From Huaxiibacter chinensis (GTDB lineage: Bacteria > Pseudomonadota > Gammaproteobacteria > Enterobacterales > Enterobacteriaceae), in NCBI RefSeq assembly GCF_022171985.1, contig NZ_JAJVHF010000002.1, positions 372,001-436,000 on the forward strand: 64,000 nt of DNA, written 5' to 3'. Position 1 is the stretch's first letter; every line of letters begins with the position of its first letter. Position numbers and translations under genes: made by a program. The notes under the pieces were generated by a model that saw only the letters and a program-made list of their open reading frames with translations, had not been told where the DNA came from and did no database searches. This document shows positions 20,484 to 29,566 of this stretch, piece after piece.

Positions 20484-20810
20484 ATGACCCAGCATTCACC
20501 GTATTCATCGGCAATGGCCGATCAGCGCAATCAGGAGTGGCTTCGTTTTGTGGAGCTGCTTCGCCAGTCTTACGAACAGAATCTGCATATGCCCCTCATG
20601 CAGCTGATGCTCACCCCCGACGAGCGCGAAGCGCTGGGCACACGGGTGCGGATCATCGAAGAACTATTGCGGGGTGAAATGAGTCAGCGTGAGCTGAAAA
20701 CCGAACTGGGTGCGGGTATCGCAACCATCACCCGTGGCTCTAACAGCCTGAAATCGGCGCCCGTGGAACTGCGCCAGTGGCTTGAGCAGGTGCTGCTGAA
20801 TAACGCCTGA
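20484..20810 (+). CDS. trpR: Trp repressor
   Basis: 108 residues, equal to E. coli TrpR. The tryptophan-activated repressor controls trp, aroH, mtr and its own gene. The helix-turn-helix lies at about 68-91 ([23 protein letters not shown]), a region nearly invariant in the family. [15 protein letters not shown] precedes it, as usual. The N-terminal 40 residues vary from E. coli more than the core. It has its own promoter and operator just upstream and converges with yjjX. Confidence 0.97.
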   Translation: MTQHSPYSSAMADQRNQEWLRFVELLRQSYEQNLHMPLMQLMLTPDEREALGTRVRIIEELLRGEMSQRELKTELGAGIATITRGSNSLKSAPVELRQWLEQVLLNNA

Positions 20811-20828
20811 TGGCGCGATGTGGCTCGC

Positions 20829-21344
20829 TTAGCGATAAATGGCGTTATGAAACGGACTTAATGCCAGAATGACCGCCTGGTGGTAAACGCTTGAGCGGGT
20901 TAATTTGCCGGCGGTAAAGACGCCAATGGCACCTTCCTTGCGGCCAATCTCATCAATGCCGGTGTACTGCGACATCACCGGCCCCAGCGCGTCTCCGTCA
21001 TGCACTTTTTTCAAAATGACGTCCGGTAGCGGCAGGGTAGCCGAACGCGCTTCACCGCGCTGCTCACGGCTCTCTATGACCACCCAGCTAAAGGTAGCTC
21101 CCTCGTCGATCCCGGCTTCAATCGCCACCCAAAAATCCGCCTGCGGACGTAACGCCTTCGCATTGATGACGCGGTTTCGTGCGCCAGCGCGCGTTTCCTC
21201 GCTGCCAAAAGGCTGTTCAGGAACGCCGCTCTCGACGCCGACGGCGTCAATATGGCAGGATCCTTCGCCGAAGATCTCTTCAAATGCCCTTAGAATTGCC
21301 TGAATTTTGGCAGGATTAGTGGTAGCAGAGACAACCTGGTGCAT
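20829..21344 (-). CDS. yjjX: Inosine/xanthosine triphosphatase YjjX
   Basis: 171 residues from the ATG at 21344, giving the family start MHQVV; E. coli YjjX has 170. A GTG at 21356 would add four residues and cannot be excluded. It hydrolyses ITP and XTP to keep damaged purines out of nucleic acid. Motifs are ATTNPAKI (nucleotide loop), [20 protein letters not shown] and [10 protein letters not shown]. It converges with trpR and is divergent from gpmB, with about 47 bases between starts. Confidence 0.94.
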   Translation of the reverse strand: MHQVVSATTNPAKIQAILRAFEEIFGEGSCHIDAVGVESGVPEQPFGSEETRAGARNRVINAKALRPQADFWVAIEAGIDEGATFSWVVIESREQRGEARSATLPLPDVILKKVHDGDALGPVMSQYTGIDEIGRKEGAIGVFTAGKLTRSSVYHQAVILALSPFHNAIYR

Positions 21345-21391
21345 AATTACACTCACATAAAAAAATTCATCGCAGTATAACGGAAAATAAC

Positions 21392-22039
21392 ATGTTAGAG
21401 GTTTACCTTGTTCGCCACGGTGAAACGCAGTGGAACGCCGAGCGACGTATTCAAGGCCAGTCAGACAGTCCTCTCACCGCGAAAGGTGAGCAACAGGCGT
21501 GCCAGGTCGCACAGCGCGCCAAAACGCTGGGCATCACCCATGTCATCACCAGTGATCTGGGACGTACCCAGCAAACGGCGCGGATTATTGCCGAAGCCTG
21601 CGGCTGCGATATTATCCTCGAACCTCGCCTGCGCGAGCTGGATATGGGCGTGCTGGAGAAACGTCACGTTGACTCGTTGACCGAAGAGGAAGAAGGCTGG
21701 CGTCGTACGCTGGTTAACGGCACAAAAGAGGGCCGTATTCCTGAGGGCGAATCCATGCAGGAGCTGAGCGTACGCGTTCACGGCGCGCTGGCTGAATGTC
21801 TGAATCTGCCGGCAGGCAGTCGCCCTCTGCTGGTGAGCCACGGTATTGCGCTGGGATGTCTGGTGAGCACGATTTTAGGGCTACCGGCCTGGGCTGAGCG
21901 CCGTTTGCGCCTGCGCAACTGTTCTATTTCCCGTATTGACCATCAGGAAAGCCCATGGCTGGCGTCTGGCTGGGTCGTGGAAATGGCCGGGGACATCTCA
22001 CATCTGGATGCCCCCGCACTGGATGAGCTCCAGCGCTAG
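21392..22039 (+). CDS. gpmB: GpmB (YtjC), histidine phosphatase superfamily
   Basis: 215 residues, equal to E. coli GpmB/YtjC. The phosphohistidine motif is VRHGETQWN with His9. The second catalytic histidine is in [10 protein letters not shown] around residue 150. It was named for similarity to cofactor-dependent phosphoglycerate mutase, but the short length suits a broad phosphatase; its true substrate is uncertain. It ends four bases into the 3' end of rob, with which it converges. Confidence 0.94.
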   Translation: MLEVYLVRHGETQWNAERRIQGQSDSPLTAKGEQQACQVAQRAKTLGITHVITSDLGRTQQTARIIAEACGCDIILEPRLRELDMGVLEKRHVDSLTEEEEGWRRTLVNGTKEGRIPEGESMQELSVRVHGALAECLNLPAGSRPLLVSHGIALGCLVSTILGLPAWAERRLRLRNCSISRIDHQESPWLASGWVVEMAGDISHLDAPALDELQR

Positions 22040-22905
22040 CGGCGGATAGGAATCAGGTATTCCATGCGTAAATCGATTGGGCGTTCGTCCGGTTTCACGT
22101 TGCTGACCGGATAGTAACGCTCAATGTCCTGACCTTTTCGACGGTTCAGGTTCAGCATCGGCATACAGGTTCCGTAGACGGTCAGGATAAACTCCTGCAC
22201 GCCTGTACCCAGCCCGTCGTAGGTGAACATCACGTAATCGCCGCCTTCCACCGTGACCGCTTTTGATCCCTGAATGTAGCCATTGGCCAGTTCAGGCGTG
22301 AGCGCGGTGGTGTAAAACACCTCCTGCTCGTCATCTTTTTCCTGGCTCGGATGCGTCTGGTTCAGGCCATAAAGCACCGGCGGGATAGCGGGCGCATGGC
22401 TCAGGAAGTCACGCCAGAACTGCACGCGCATCTGATGACGGAACTCGGAAATTTGCTCCAGAGAACAGGAGTAGCTTTGCGTGGTGCCCACTAACTGAGT
22501 ATCGGGCAGCGTGATAAACTCGTGTTTCGGCATTGCGAATTCGCCCAAACGCAGCGGCGGACGCATGCCAAACGAGCTCCAGTCAGGCGAGCGGCGGTAG
22601 AGCGCCGGCGTCAGCGTAAACTGTTTTTTGAAGGCGCGGGTAAACGTCTGTTGGGAATCGAAACGGTATTGCAGCGCAATGTCCAGAATCGGACGAGCCG
22701 TGAGGCGCAAGGCGACCGCAGATTTTGAGAGCCGACGCGCACGAATATAGGCACCGATAGCATGACCGGTAACATCCTTGAACATCCTTTGCAGATGCCA
22801 CTTGGAATAGCCTGCTTTTGCCGCCACATTATCCAGTGACAATGGCTGGTCAAGATGACCTTCCAGCCAGACAAGCAAATCGCGAATAATTCCAGCCTGA
22901 TCCAT
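22036..22905 (-). CDS. rob: Rob, right-origin-binding protein (AraC/XylS family activator)
   Basis: 289 residues, equal to E. coli Rob. The N-terminal 100 residues hold two AraC-type helix-turn-helix motifs (NVAAKAGYSKWHLQRMFKDVTG and DIALQYRFDSQQTFTRAFKK). The C-terminal GyrI-like effector domain (about 120-289) is complete. It activates the marA/soxS/rob regulon, including efflux and superoxide-defence genes. It overlaps gpmB tail-to-tail and is divergent from creA across a 211-bp AT-rich spacer. Confidence 0.96.
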   Translation of the reverse strand: MDQAGIIRDLLVWLEGHLDQPLSLDNVAAKAGYSKWHLQRMFKDVTGHAIGAYIRARRLSKSAVALRLTARPILDIALQYRFDSQQTFTRAFKKQFTLTPALYRRSPDWSSFGMRPPLRLGEFAMPKHEFITLPDTQLVGTTQSYSCSLEQISEFRHQMRVQFWRDFLSHAPAIPPVLYGLNQTHPSQEKDDEQEVFYTTALTPELANGYIQGSKAVTVEGGDYVMFTYDGLGTGVQEFILTVYGTCMPMLNLNRRKGQDIERYYPVSNVKPDERPIDLRMEYLIPIRR

Positions 22906-23116
22906 ATACTATCCTCATCCTTAAAACAGCAGGTGCCTGATAACAGGTTAGCGGATAATAGCATTTTTTGATGTTTGCGCATTCGGTGTTTTTTTTGCTC
23001 ATAAATGCTTTTTGCCGCACATTAAGGGCCATTATTTTGTAATCCTGTGATCTTGAAACATTTTTTGGCTAAATTGTTGAATAATCGCTCAGTGTAATCT
23101 TAAAAATGGTAACAAT

Positions 23117-23587
23117 ATGAAATACAAGACATTGCTCCTGACCTCTCTGCTGCTGCTGGTGGGTCACGTCGCCCAGGCCGAACAAATCGGCTCTGTCGAC
23201 ACCGTATTTAAAATCTTTGGCCCGGACCACAAAATTGTGGTGGAAGCCTTCGACGATCCAGATGTGAAGAACGTGACGTGCTACGTCAGCCGGGCGAAAA
23301 CAGGGGGCATTAAAGGCGGATTAGGTCTGGCGGAAGATACCTCTGATGCCGCCATTTCTTGCCAGCAGGTCGGGCCCGTTGAGCTGAGCGACAAGATAAA
23401 AAACGGCAAATCACAGGGTGACGTTGTCTTCCAGAAACGCACCTCGCTGGTGTTCAAAAAACTGCAGGTTGTTCGCTTCTATGATGCGAAACGCAACACG
23501 CTGGCCTATCTGGCTTACTCTGACAAAGTGGTCGAAGGCTCGCCTAAAAACGCCATAAGCGCTGTGCCGATTATGCCATGGCATTAA
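23117..23587 (+). CDS. creA: CreA, periplasmic protein of unknown function
   Basis: 156 residues. A signal peptide ends at HVAQA (about 21 residues) and predicts periplasmic export. CreA-family features visible include [25 protein letters not shown] and two cysteine-bearing strands ([21 protein letters not shown]) that could form a disulfide. It lies 13 bases before creB, as in E. coli. The role is not known; belonging to the cre operon is the only functional clue. Confidence 0.94.
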   Translation: MKYKTLLLTSLLLLVGHVAQAEQIGSVDTVFKIFGPDHKIVVEAFDDPDVKNVTCYVSRAKTGGIKGGLGLAEDTSDAAISCQQVGPVELSDKIKNGKSQGDVVFQKRTSLVFKKLQVVRFYDAKRNTLAYLAYSDKVVEGSPKNAISAVPIMPWH

Positions 23588-23600
23588 TGGGGGCCGGGCA

Positions 23601-24290
23601 ATGCAGCAACCGTTGATTTGGCTGGTGGAAGACGAAGTCAGTATTGCAGAGACGCTCGTCTATATGCTGTCGCAGGAAGGGTTTGCGGTGAAAACCTTTG
23701 AACGCGGCTTGTCGGCCCTGGATGAAGCCCGTCTTCGTCCGCCTGCACTGGCGATCCTGGACGTGGGTTTACCCGATATCAGCGGTTTTGAGCTGTGCCG
23801 TCGCCTGTTGGCACTCCATCCTTCCCTGCCGGTGCTGTTCCTCACCGCGCGCAGCGACGAGGTGGATAAATTACTCGGCCTGGAAATGGGCGCCGACGAT
23901 TACGTGGCCAAACCGTTTTCGCCGCGTGAAGTCTGTGCCCGCGTGCGGACCATCCTGCGACGGATGCAGAAATCCACCGTGCCGACAGACATTGTGCGTA
24001 TCGGACACTTTGAGCTTAACGAGCCTGCGGCGTATATCAGCTGGTGCGGTAAACCCCTGACCTTAACCCGCTATGAGTTTTTGCTGCTCAAGACCCTGCT
24101 GCTCTCCCCGGGGCGCGTCTTTTCCCGTCAACAGTTGATGGACCAGGTCTGGGGCGATGAAGGGGACAGCTTTGATCGCACCGTGGATACGCATATTAAA
24201 ACCCTGCGGGCGAAGCTACGCGCTATCAATCCCGATCTGTCGCCGGTCAGTACCCATCGCGGAATGGGCTACAGCCTGGGGTTAATGTAA
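23601..24290 (+). CDS. creB: CreB, OmpR-family response regulator
   Basis: 229 residues, equal to E. coli CreB. The receiver domain (1-120) has the phosphoacceptor Asp54 in LAILDVGLPD, with the acidic pair ED near residue 10 and KPF near 105. The C-terminal winged-helix DNA-binding domain ends in STHRGMGYSLG. It binds TTCAC-N6-TTCAC direct repeats (established for E. coli); a perfect copy lies before creD in this window. The stop overlaps the creC start by one base. Confidence 0.96.
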   Translation: MQQPLIWLVEDEVSIAETLVYMLSQEGFAVKTFERGLSALDEARLRPPALAILDVGLPDISGFELCRRLLALHPSLPVLFLTARSDEVDKLLGLEMGADDYVAKPFSPREVCARVRTILRRMQKSTVPTDIVRIGHFELNEPAAYISWCGKPLTLTRYEFLLLKTLLLSPGRVFSRQQLMDQVWGDEGDSFDRTVDTHIKTLRAKLRAINPDLSPVSTHRGMGYSLGLM

Positions 24291-25714
24291 TGCGAATTGG
24301 CATGCGCCTGTTGCTGGGGTATTTCCTGATCGTGGCGATCGCCGCCTGGTTTGTGCTGTCGATTTTTGTGCAGGAAGTGAAGCCTGGCGTCCGGCGGGCA
24401 ACGGAGGGGACGTTAATCGATACGGCGACGTTGCTGGCTGAAATTGGCCGGGACGATCTGCTGTCCGGTTCCGCACAAAATGGTCAGCTGGCGCAGGCCT
24501 TTTCACGGCTTCATCAGCGTCCTTTGCGCGCGAACATTGCCGGTATTCAGAAGGTACGTAACGAATATCATGTCTATATGACTGATGCGCAGGGCAGGGT
24601 GGTGTTCGACTCTGCCGGTAAAGCGCCTGGTCAGGATTATTCTCGCTGGAATGATGTCTGGCTCACGCTCCGGGGCAAGTATGGCGCACGGAGTACGGCT
24701 GCCCATCCCGACGATCCGGAAAGTACGGTGATGTACGTTGCCGCGCCGATAATAGATCGGGGGAGCATCATTGGGGTGCTTTCCGTGGGGAAACCGAACC
24801 TCGCGATGGCCCCCGTGATCCATCGTAGCGAACGCCGCATTTTGTGGGCGGGCGGCGCGTTACTGGGGATCGCGCTGTTGATCGGCGCGATCGTGGTGTG
24901 GTGGATCAACCGCTCAATTGGCCTGCTGTCGCGTTATGCCGATTCGGTCACCCGTGACTCCCCGTTGCCTTTGCCTGACCCGGGAAGCCGTGAACTGCGC
25001 AAGCTGGCACAGGCGCTGGAAAATATGCGTCTGCGCCTCGAAGGCAAAAAAGAGATTGAGCATTATGTTCACGCCCTGACGCACGAGCTGAAAAGCCCGC
25101 TGGCGGCAGTGCGTGGTGCCGCAGAGATTTTAACTGAGCAGCCCCCGCCGCAGGTTGCCTCGCGGTTTATTGATAATATTCTGGTGCAAAATGCGCGCAT
25201 GCAATCGCTGGTTGAAAAGCTGCTGACCCAGGCGAGGCTTGAAAACCGCGTCGAGATTGCGCCGACGACGATCGACACTGGAACCTTATTCACCCGTTTA
25301 CATGAAACGCGTTCTACCTCACTTTCGGCGAAACGGCTGCATCTGAAGATCGATTCCCCCTCGCTACAGCTGGTGGGCGACGCCGATTTGATCGAGCAGG
25401 CTTTAGGTAACCTGCTGGATAATGCGATCGATTTCACGCCTGAAGGTGGAAGCCTTGTCCTGGCGGCGCAGGCCACGTCAGCAGGGGTAGCCCTCAGCGT
25501 GGTCGACAGCGGCACCGGGATTCCTGATTACGCGCTGCCCCGCATCTTTGAGCGTTTTTATTCGCTTCCCCGCGCCAATGGCGTAAAGAGCAGCGGGCTG
25601 GGGCTTGCCTTCGTTCAGGAGGTGGCACGTCTGCATCAGGGGGAGATAGTCTTGCATAATCGCCCGCAAGGCGGCGTGAAAGCCACCCTGACACTTCACC
25701 GTCCCTTCACATAA
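24290..25714 (+). CDS. creC: CreC, sensor histidine kinase
   Basis: 474 residues, equal to E. coli CreC. There is an N-terminal membrane segment (about 7-28), a periplasmic sensor region, a second membrane segment (about 184-203) and a HAMP linker. The kinase core has HALTHELKSPLAAVRG with the phospho-histidine, then LGNLLDNAIDFTPEGG (N box), VDSGTGIP and SSGLGLAFVQ. It responds to growth on fermentation-related carbon sources in E. coli. It overlaps creB by one base, and its last codons contain the CreB box that serves creD. Confidence 0.96.
   Translation: MRIGMRLLLGYFLIVAIAAWFVLSIFVQEVKPGVRRATEGTLIDTATLLAEIGRDDLLSGSAQNGQLAQAFSRLHQRPLRANIAGIQKVRNEYHVYMTDAQGRVVFDSAGKAPGQDYSRWNDVWLTLRGKYGARSTAAHPDDPESTVMYVAAPIIDRGSIIGVLSVGKPNLAMAPVIHRSERRILWAGGALLGIALLIGAIVVWWINRSIGLLSRYADSVTRDSPLPLPDPGSRELRKLAQALENMRLRLEGKKEIEHYVHALTHELKSPLAAVRGAAEILTEQPPPQVASRFIDNILVQNARMQSLVEKLLTQARLENRVEIAPTTIDTGTLFTRLHETRSTSLSAKRLHLKIDSPSLQLVGDADLIEQALGNLLDNAIDFTPEGGSLVLAAQATSAGVALSVVDSGTGIPDYALPRIFERFYSLPRANGVKSSGLGLAFVQEVARLHQGEIVLHNRPQGGVKATLTLHRPFT
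25695..25710 (+). promoter_or_regulatory. CreB box upstream of creD
   Basis: TTCAC-CGTCCC-TTCAC is a perfect match to the CreB tag TTCAC-N6-TTCAC. It sits inside the last codons of creC, 62 bases before the creD start, so creD can be induced separately from creABC. Confidence 0.85.
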
Positions 25715-25771
25715 CTTCAAACTGACCGCACATGGCCTCGTTAAGCTCCTGCCATCACAAAGGAGAAGGTC

Positions 25772-27124
25772 ATGAAAAAATCCCCCCTGTTCTGGAAAAT
25801 CTGCACCCTGTTAGGGTGCATCCTGCTGTTGTTGGTCCCACTGATGATGGTGGGTAATTTAATTGCGGAACGCGTGAGCTATCGCCATAGCGTCGAAGAG
25901 GCGTTGCGGAAAAGCACCAGCGGCTCACAGCAGTTAACCGGCCCGGTCATCGCCATTCCCGTGACGGAAATCTTTTACCGGATTGAAGATAAAAAAGAGG
26001 TCGAGCACAAGCGCAGTTATCTCCATTTTCTGCTGCCAGAATCCCTGTTAATTGACGGCAGCCAGCACGTTGAGTCACGCAATATTGGTATCTATGACGG
26101 ACAAATCTGGAGCTCGGATCTTACGCTCAAGGCCCAATTTAACCCTGAAAAGCTGGCGTCCTTAAAAGGCGAAACGATCGCGCTTGGGCAGCCTTTTATC
26201 GTGGTGAGCGTGGGAGATGCCCGGGGTATAGGGGCCGTAACGGTCTCGAAGGTGAACGGCGAAACGCTGCCCATTGAGCCTGGTTCGGGTGTGGCAGGCG
26301 ATCTGCCCGGTATTCACATTCCGTTGACGCAGAAAATGCTCGAGGGTAAATCGTTCGCGCTGGAGATGTCCCTTAAACTGAACGGTACCGGAAGTCTTGA
26401 TATCGTTCCGGTAGGACGCAACAGCGCGCTTAACCTCAGCAGCAACTGGCCTCACCCGGGCTTTATGGGAAATTATTTGCCCGTGAAGCATGAGATCAGC
26501 GATTCCGGTTTTCAGGCCCACTGGGAGAGCACCTGGTTTGCTAACGACCTTGAAAGCCAGTTTAGCGCTCAGGAAGGACCCGAATGGCGGCAACTCCCGG
26601 CCTTTAGCGTGATGGTGGCAACGCCGGCCGATCAGTACCAGCTCACCGATCGCGCCATTAAATATGCCATTTTGCTGATTGCCCTGACCTTTATGGCGTT
26701 CTTTGTCTACGAAACCCTGACTCATCTGCGTCTGCATCCGATGCAATATCTGCTGGTAGGGCTGTCGCTGGTCCTGTTCTATCTGGTTCTGCTGGCGCTG
26801 TCTGAACACATTGGCTTTACCCCGGCGTGGATCGTGGCAAGCCTGGTTGCAGCGCTGATGAATGGCGTGTATCTGCAGGCCGTACTAAAAGGCTGGGCAC
26901 GAAGCGGCCTGTTCGTGGCGGCATTGCTTGGTCTGGATGGGGTGATGTGGTGTCTGCTACGGTCGGAGGACAGTGCGCTGCTGCTCGGCTCAGGTGTACT
27001 GGTGCTGGCGCTGTTTGCGGTGATGTATCTGACTCGCCACTTTGACTGGTATTCGCTTTCGCAGCCGAAACGTCCGCTGCCGTCAGGGGCGCCGGACGAT
27101 GATACGTTAAGGATCTGGAAATAA
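25772..27124 (+). CDS. creD: CreD, inner membrane protein
   Basis: 450 residues, equal to E. coli CreD. There is one N-terminal membrane segment (about 9-30), a large periplasmic domain of around 270 residues, then five or six hydrophobic segments between about 300 and 430. It is the most strongly CreBC-induced gene and is tied to colicin E2 tolerance and, in related bacteria, to beta-lactam response. The mechanism is unknown. AAAGGAGAAGG precedes the ATG. A strong bidirectional terminator follows. Confidence 0.95.
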   Translation: MKKSPLFWKICTLLGCILLLLVPLMMVGNLIAERVSYRHSVEEALRKSTSGSQQLTGPVIAIPVTEIFYRIEDKKEVEHKRSYLHFLLPESLLIDGSQHVESRNIGIYDGQIWSSDLTLKAQFNPEKLASLKGETIALGQPFIVVSVGDARGIGAVTVSKVNGETLPIEPGSGVAGDLPGIHIPLTQKMLEGKSFALEMSLKLNGTGSLDIVPVGRNSALNLSSNWPHPGFMGNYLPVKHEISDSGFQAHWESTWFANDLESQFSAQEGPEWRQLPAFSVMVATPADQYQLTDRAIKYAILLIALTFMAFFVYETLTHLRLHPMQYLLVGLSLVLFYLVLLALSEHIGFTPAWIVASLVAALMNGVYLQAVLKGWARSGLFVAALLGLDGVMWCLLRSEDSALLLGSGVLVLALFAVMYLTRHFDWYSLSQPKRPLPSGAPDDDTLRIWK

Positions 27125-27149
27125 AAAACGGCGCGTAAGCGCCGTTTTT
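27124..27149. terminator. Bidirectional terminator between creD and arcA
   Basis: AAAAACGGCGC (27124-27134) pairs with GCGCCGTTTTT (27139-27149) around GTAA. The flanking A- and T-runs make a rho-independent terminator on both strands, serving convergent creD and arcA. Confidence 0.9.
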
Positions 27150-27167
27150 ACTGTATGAAAAGCGGAA

Positions 27168-27884
27168 TTATTCCTGCAATTCGCCGCAGAAGCGGTAACC
27201 TTCGCCATGAATCGTGGCGATGATTTCAGGTGTATCTGGTGTGGATTCGAAGTGCTTACGAATACGACGAATGGTCACATCAACAGTACGGTCGTGTGGC
27301 TTAAGCTCACGGCCGGTCATTTTCTTCAGCAGTTCTGCACGGGACTGGATCTTGCCCGGATTTTCGCAGAAGTGCAGCATGGCGCGGAATTCACTGCGCG
27401 GCAGCTTATACTGTTCGCCGTTAGGGCTGACCAGTGAACGACTATTGATATCGAGTTCCCAGCCGTTGAATTTATAGCTGTCAACGCTGCGACGCTCTTC
27501 GCTCACGGTACCGAGGTTCATGGTACGGGACAGCAGGTTGCGTGCACGGATGGTTAATTCGCGCGGATTAAACGGCTTGGTGATGTAGTCATCTGCGCCA
27601 ATTTCCAGGCCCAGAATTTTATCGACTTCATTATCACGGCCTGTCAGGAACATTAATGCGACGTTCGCCTGTTCACGCAGCTCGCGCGCCAGCAGAAGGC
27701 CGTTTTTCCCGGGCAGGTTGATATCCATAATCACCAGATTGATATCATTTTCAGAAAGGATCTGATGCATTTCTGCGCCATCGGTCGCTTCAAAGACATC
27801 GTAGCCTTCTGCTTCGAAAATGCTCTTCAACGTGTTGCGTGTTACCAACTCGTCTTCAACGATAAGAATGTGCGGGGTCTGCAT
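27168..27884 (-). CDS. arcA: ArcA, aerobic respiration response regulator
   Basis: 238 residues, equal to E. coli ArcA. The receiver domain has Asp54 in VIMDINLPG, acidic residues EDE at 10-12 and KPF near 104. The OmpR-type winged helix ends [10 protein letters not shown]. With ArcB it represses aerobic metabolism genes and activates fermentation genes under low oxygen. A long leader of more than 270 bases carries an FNR box, in line with known FNR activation of arcA in E. coli. It converges with creD. Confidence 0.97.
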   Translation of the reverse strand: MQTPHILIVEDELVTRNTLKSIFEAEGYDVFEATDGAEMHQILSENDINLVIMDINLPGKNGLLLARELREQANVALMFLTGRDNEVDKILGLEIGADDYITKPFNPRELTIRARNLLSRTMNLGTVSEERRSVDSYKFNGWELDINSRSLVSPNGEQYKLPRSEFRAMLHFCENPGKIQSRAELLKKMTGRELKPHDRTVDVTIRRIRKHFESTPDTPEIIATIHGEGYRFCGELQE

Positions 27885-27979
27885 GTTTGCTACCTAAATT
27901 GCCAACTAAATCGAAACAGGAAGTACAAAAGTCCCTGACCTGCCTGATGCATGTCGCAAATTAACATGACCGGGCTAAC

Positions 27980-28120
27980 GTGACTAAAGTACGTAATTGC
28001 GTTCTTGATGCACTTTCCATCAACGTCAACAACATCATTAGCTTGGTCGTGGGCACTTTCCCTCTGAACCCGACAGTGTCAAAAACGGCTGTCATCCTAA
28101 CCATTTTAACAGCAACATAA
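27980..28120 (+). CDS. yjjY: YjjY, 46-residue small protein
   Basis: A GTG-started frame of 46 codons reads MTKVRNCVLDAL..., ends ILTAT and stops at TAA. As far as I recall the E. coli K-12 YjjY sequence, it differs at only two adjacent positions (Leu-Asn for Gln-Asp after TFP). E. coli uses ATG; here the start is GTG and no clear ribosome site is visible. The gene lies antisense in the arcA leader. Conservation could reflect a real micro-protein or constraint on the arcA regulatory DNA and leader RNA. The function is unknown. Confidence 0.6.
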   Translation: MTKVRNCVLDALSINVNNIISLVVGTFPLNPTVSKTAVILTILTAT

Positions 28121-28161
28121 CAGGCTAAGTGACACCGGACACCCAATAAAACTACGCTTCG

Positions 28162-28175
28162 TTGACATATATCAA
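28162..28175 (-). promoter_or_regulatory. FNR box in the arcA promoter region
   Basis: TTGACATATATCAA matches the FNR consensus TTGAT-N4-ATCAA except for one base. It is 278 bases upstream of the arcA start codon. FNR activation of arcA is established in E. coli. Confidence 0.75.
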
Positions 28176-28519
28176 GTTCAATTGTAGCACGATAACACTT
28201 TGATGAAATCATCGTATCCGAATGGTAGCCTTTGTCACAAATTTTCAATAAACCAACTAGTTGCGGATCTTGATTAATAAACGATGTGAATCCAATTCAA
28301 AAAGCGTATCGGTGCCCTTATTATCATTAGTAAACATAAGGATAAGCAGCTTCTGTTAACATTATCTCTGATAGTACCGTCTCAGAACAGTTTAGCCTTT
28401 TTAATTTTTACTGAAACGCGATTTCGGTGATTTGTGTTGCAAATTTGTAAATTCGCGCTGCGTAATATGTTGAAGCGCATCACATTTTTCCCCGCTAACT
28501 GATTAGAAAGAGAACATAA

Positions 28520-29206
28520 ATGCACTTATCGATAGTGCTGGTTTCGCCAGCAAGAGCAGAAAATATTGGCGCCGCCGCCCGGGCAATGAAGACGATGGGT
28601 TTTACCGATCTGCGTATTGTTGCCAGCGAAGCACATCTTGAACCTGCGGCGCGCTGGGTTGCCCACGGCTCGGGGGAAATACTTGATAATATAACAACTT
28701 ACGCGACGCTGGCCGATGCGCTTCAGGACGTGTCTTTCACCGTTGCGACCACGGCGCGGAGTCGGGCAAAGTTTCATCATTACGCCACGCCGGATGAACT
28801 GCTGCCCATACTGACGGAAAAAAGCGGCTGGTTACCCAGGGCTGCGCTGGTGTTTGGTCGTGAAGATTCCGGTCTCACAAACGAAGAACTGGAGCTTGCA
28901 GACGTGTTAACCGGCGTGCCGATGGTGGCGGATTATCCCTCACTTAATTTAGGCCAGGCGGTGATGGTGTATTGCTATCAATTAGCGTCCTTAATGCAAA
29001 TTACGACGCCTGCTCCGAATACCGCCGATGAAAACCAGCTGCGGGCATTACGTTCACGCACCCGGGCGTTGATGTCTCGCCTGGACGTCGCGGACGATCA
29101 AAAACTGGCTGACTGGCTGCACCAGCGTCTGGGGCTTCTGACACAGCGAGACACGGCAATGCTGCATCAATTGCTGCATGACATTGAAAAAAAACTGCCA
29201 GAATAA
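28520..29206 (+). CDS. yjtD: YjtD, SpoU-family (SPOUT) RNA methyltransferase
   Basis: 228 residues, equal to E. coli YjtD. It belongs to the TrmJ-like SPOUT family of AdoMet-dependent 2'-O-ribose methyltransferases. N-terminal PARAENIGAAARAMKTMGF is motif 1, LVFGREDSGLTNEEL is motif 2, and PSLNLGQAVMVYCYQ is motif 3 in the trefoil knot. A C-terminal helical tail follows. The target RNA is not known. AGAAAGAGAAC serves as ribosome site. The thr operon follows. Confidence 0.93.
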   Translation: MHLSIVLVSPARAENIGAAARAMKTMGFTDLRIVASEAHLEPAARWVAHGSGEILDNITTYATLADALQDVSFTVATTARSRAKFHHYATPDELLPILTEKSGWLPRAALVFGREDSGLTNEELELADVLTGVPMVADYPSLNLGQAVMVYCYQLASLMQITTPAPNTADENQLRALRSRTRALMSRLDVADDQKLADWLHQRLGLLTQRDTAMLHQLLHDIEKKLPE

Positions 29207-29339
29207 AATTCTGTGATATTTTTTCAATATGGTTGAAGGGCCTGTTTATAAGGGTTGCAACTGGACGTTTCTGGATGAAAGTAAACGGGTCGCAGCGCGT
29301 CGGCAGAGGCGCGCAAACACTGAGCAATTTAAAAATTAA

Positions 29340-29345
29340 TTGACT
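29340..29345 (+). promoter_or_regulatory. thr operon promoter, -35-like hexamer
   Basis: TTGACT followed by TTAAGATGCC...GATACTTTAACC aligns with the E. coli thrL promoter region. The -10 cannot be placed with certainty; TTTAAC at 29361 is one candidate. The 29207-29416 spacer holds nothing else recognisable. Confidence 0.45.
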
Positions 29346-29416
29346 TAAGATGCCGGATACTTTAACCCTAAAAGAATACAGGACAGACAGATAATAATGA
29401 CAGGCACACAACATCC

Positions 29417-29485
29417 ATGAATCGCATCAGCACCACCACCATTACAACAACCATCATCATTACCACAGGTAACGATGCGGGCTGA
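29417..29485 (+). CDS. thrL: thr operon leader peptide
   Basis: A 22-residue peptide, MNRISTTTITTTIIITTGND followed by AG, contains eight threonine and five isoleucine codons. E. coli ThrL is very similar (21 residues). Stalling at scarce Thr- or Ile-tRNA blocks formation of the terminator at 29505-29541 and lets transcription enter thrABC. It is too short for routine gene finding but unmistakable by composition and position. Confidence 0.95.
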   Translation: MNRISTTTITTTIIITTGNDAG

Positions 29486-29504
29486 CGCGTAACAGGAAAA
29501 ACAG

Positions 29505-29541
29505 AAAAAAGCCCGCACCTAACCAGTGCGGGCTTTTTTTT
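29505..29541 (+). terminator. thr attenuator terminator
   Basis: AAAAAAGCCCGCAC pairs with GTGCGGGCTTTTTT around a seven-base loop, followed by more T. It lies between thrL and thrA and forms when Thr and Ile are plentiful. Confidence 0.95.
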
Positions 29542-29566
29542 CGGCTAAAGGAAATGAGGTAATACC

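Larger units (their letters stand above)
27885..28519. promoter_or_regulatory. arcA leader / yjtD upstream region, 635 bp
   Basis: This AT-rich stretch between divergent arcA and yjtD holds the long arcA promoter-leader, the small gene yjjY on the opposite strand, and an FNR box. No other protein frame is convincing. A 95-codon minus-strand frame at 27961-28248 overlaps both yjjY and the FNR box and is judged spurious. Confidence 0.7.

Noticed and set aside
27961..28248. 95-codon minus-strand frame upstream of arcA
   Set aside because: It overlaps the FNR box and the conserved yjjY frame, has no ribosome site and a cysteine-rich random-looking composition.
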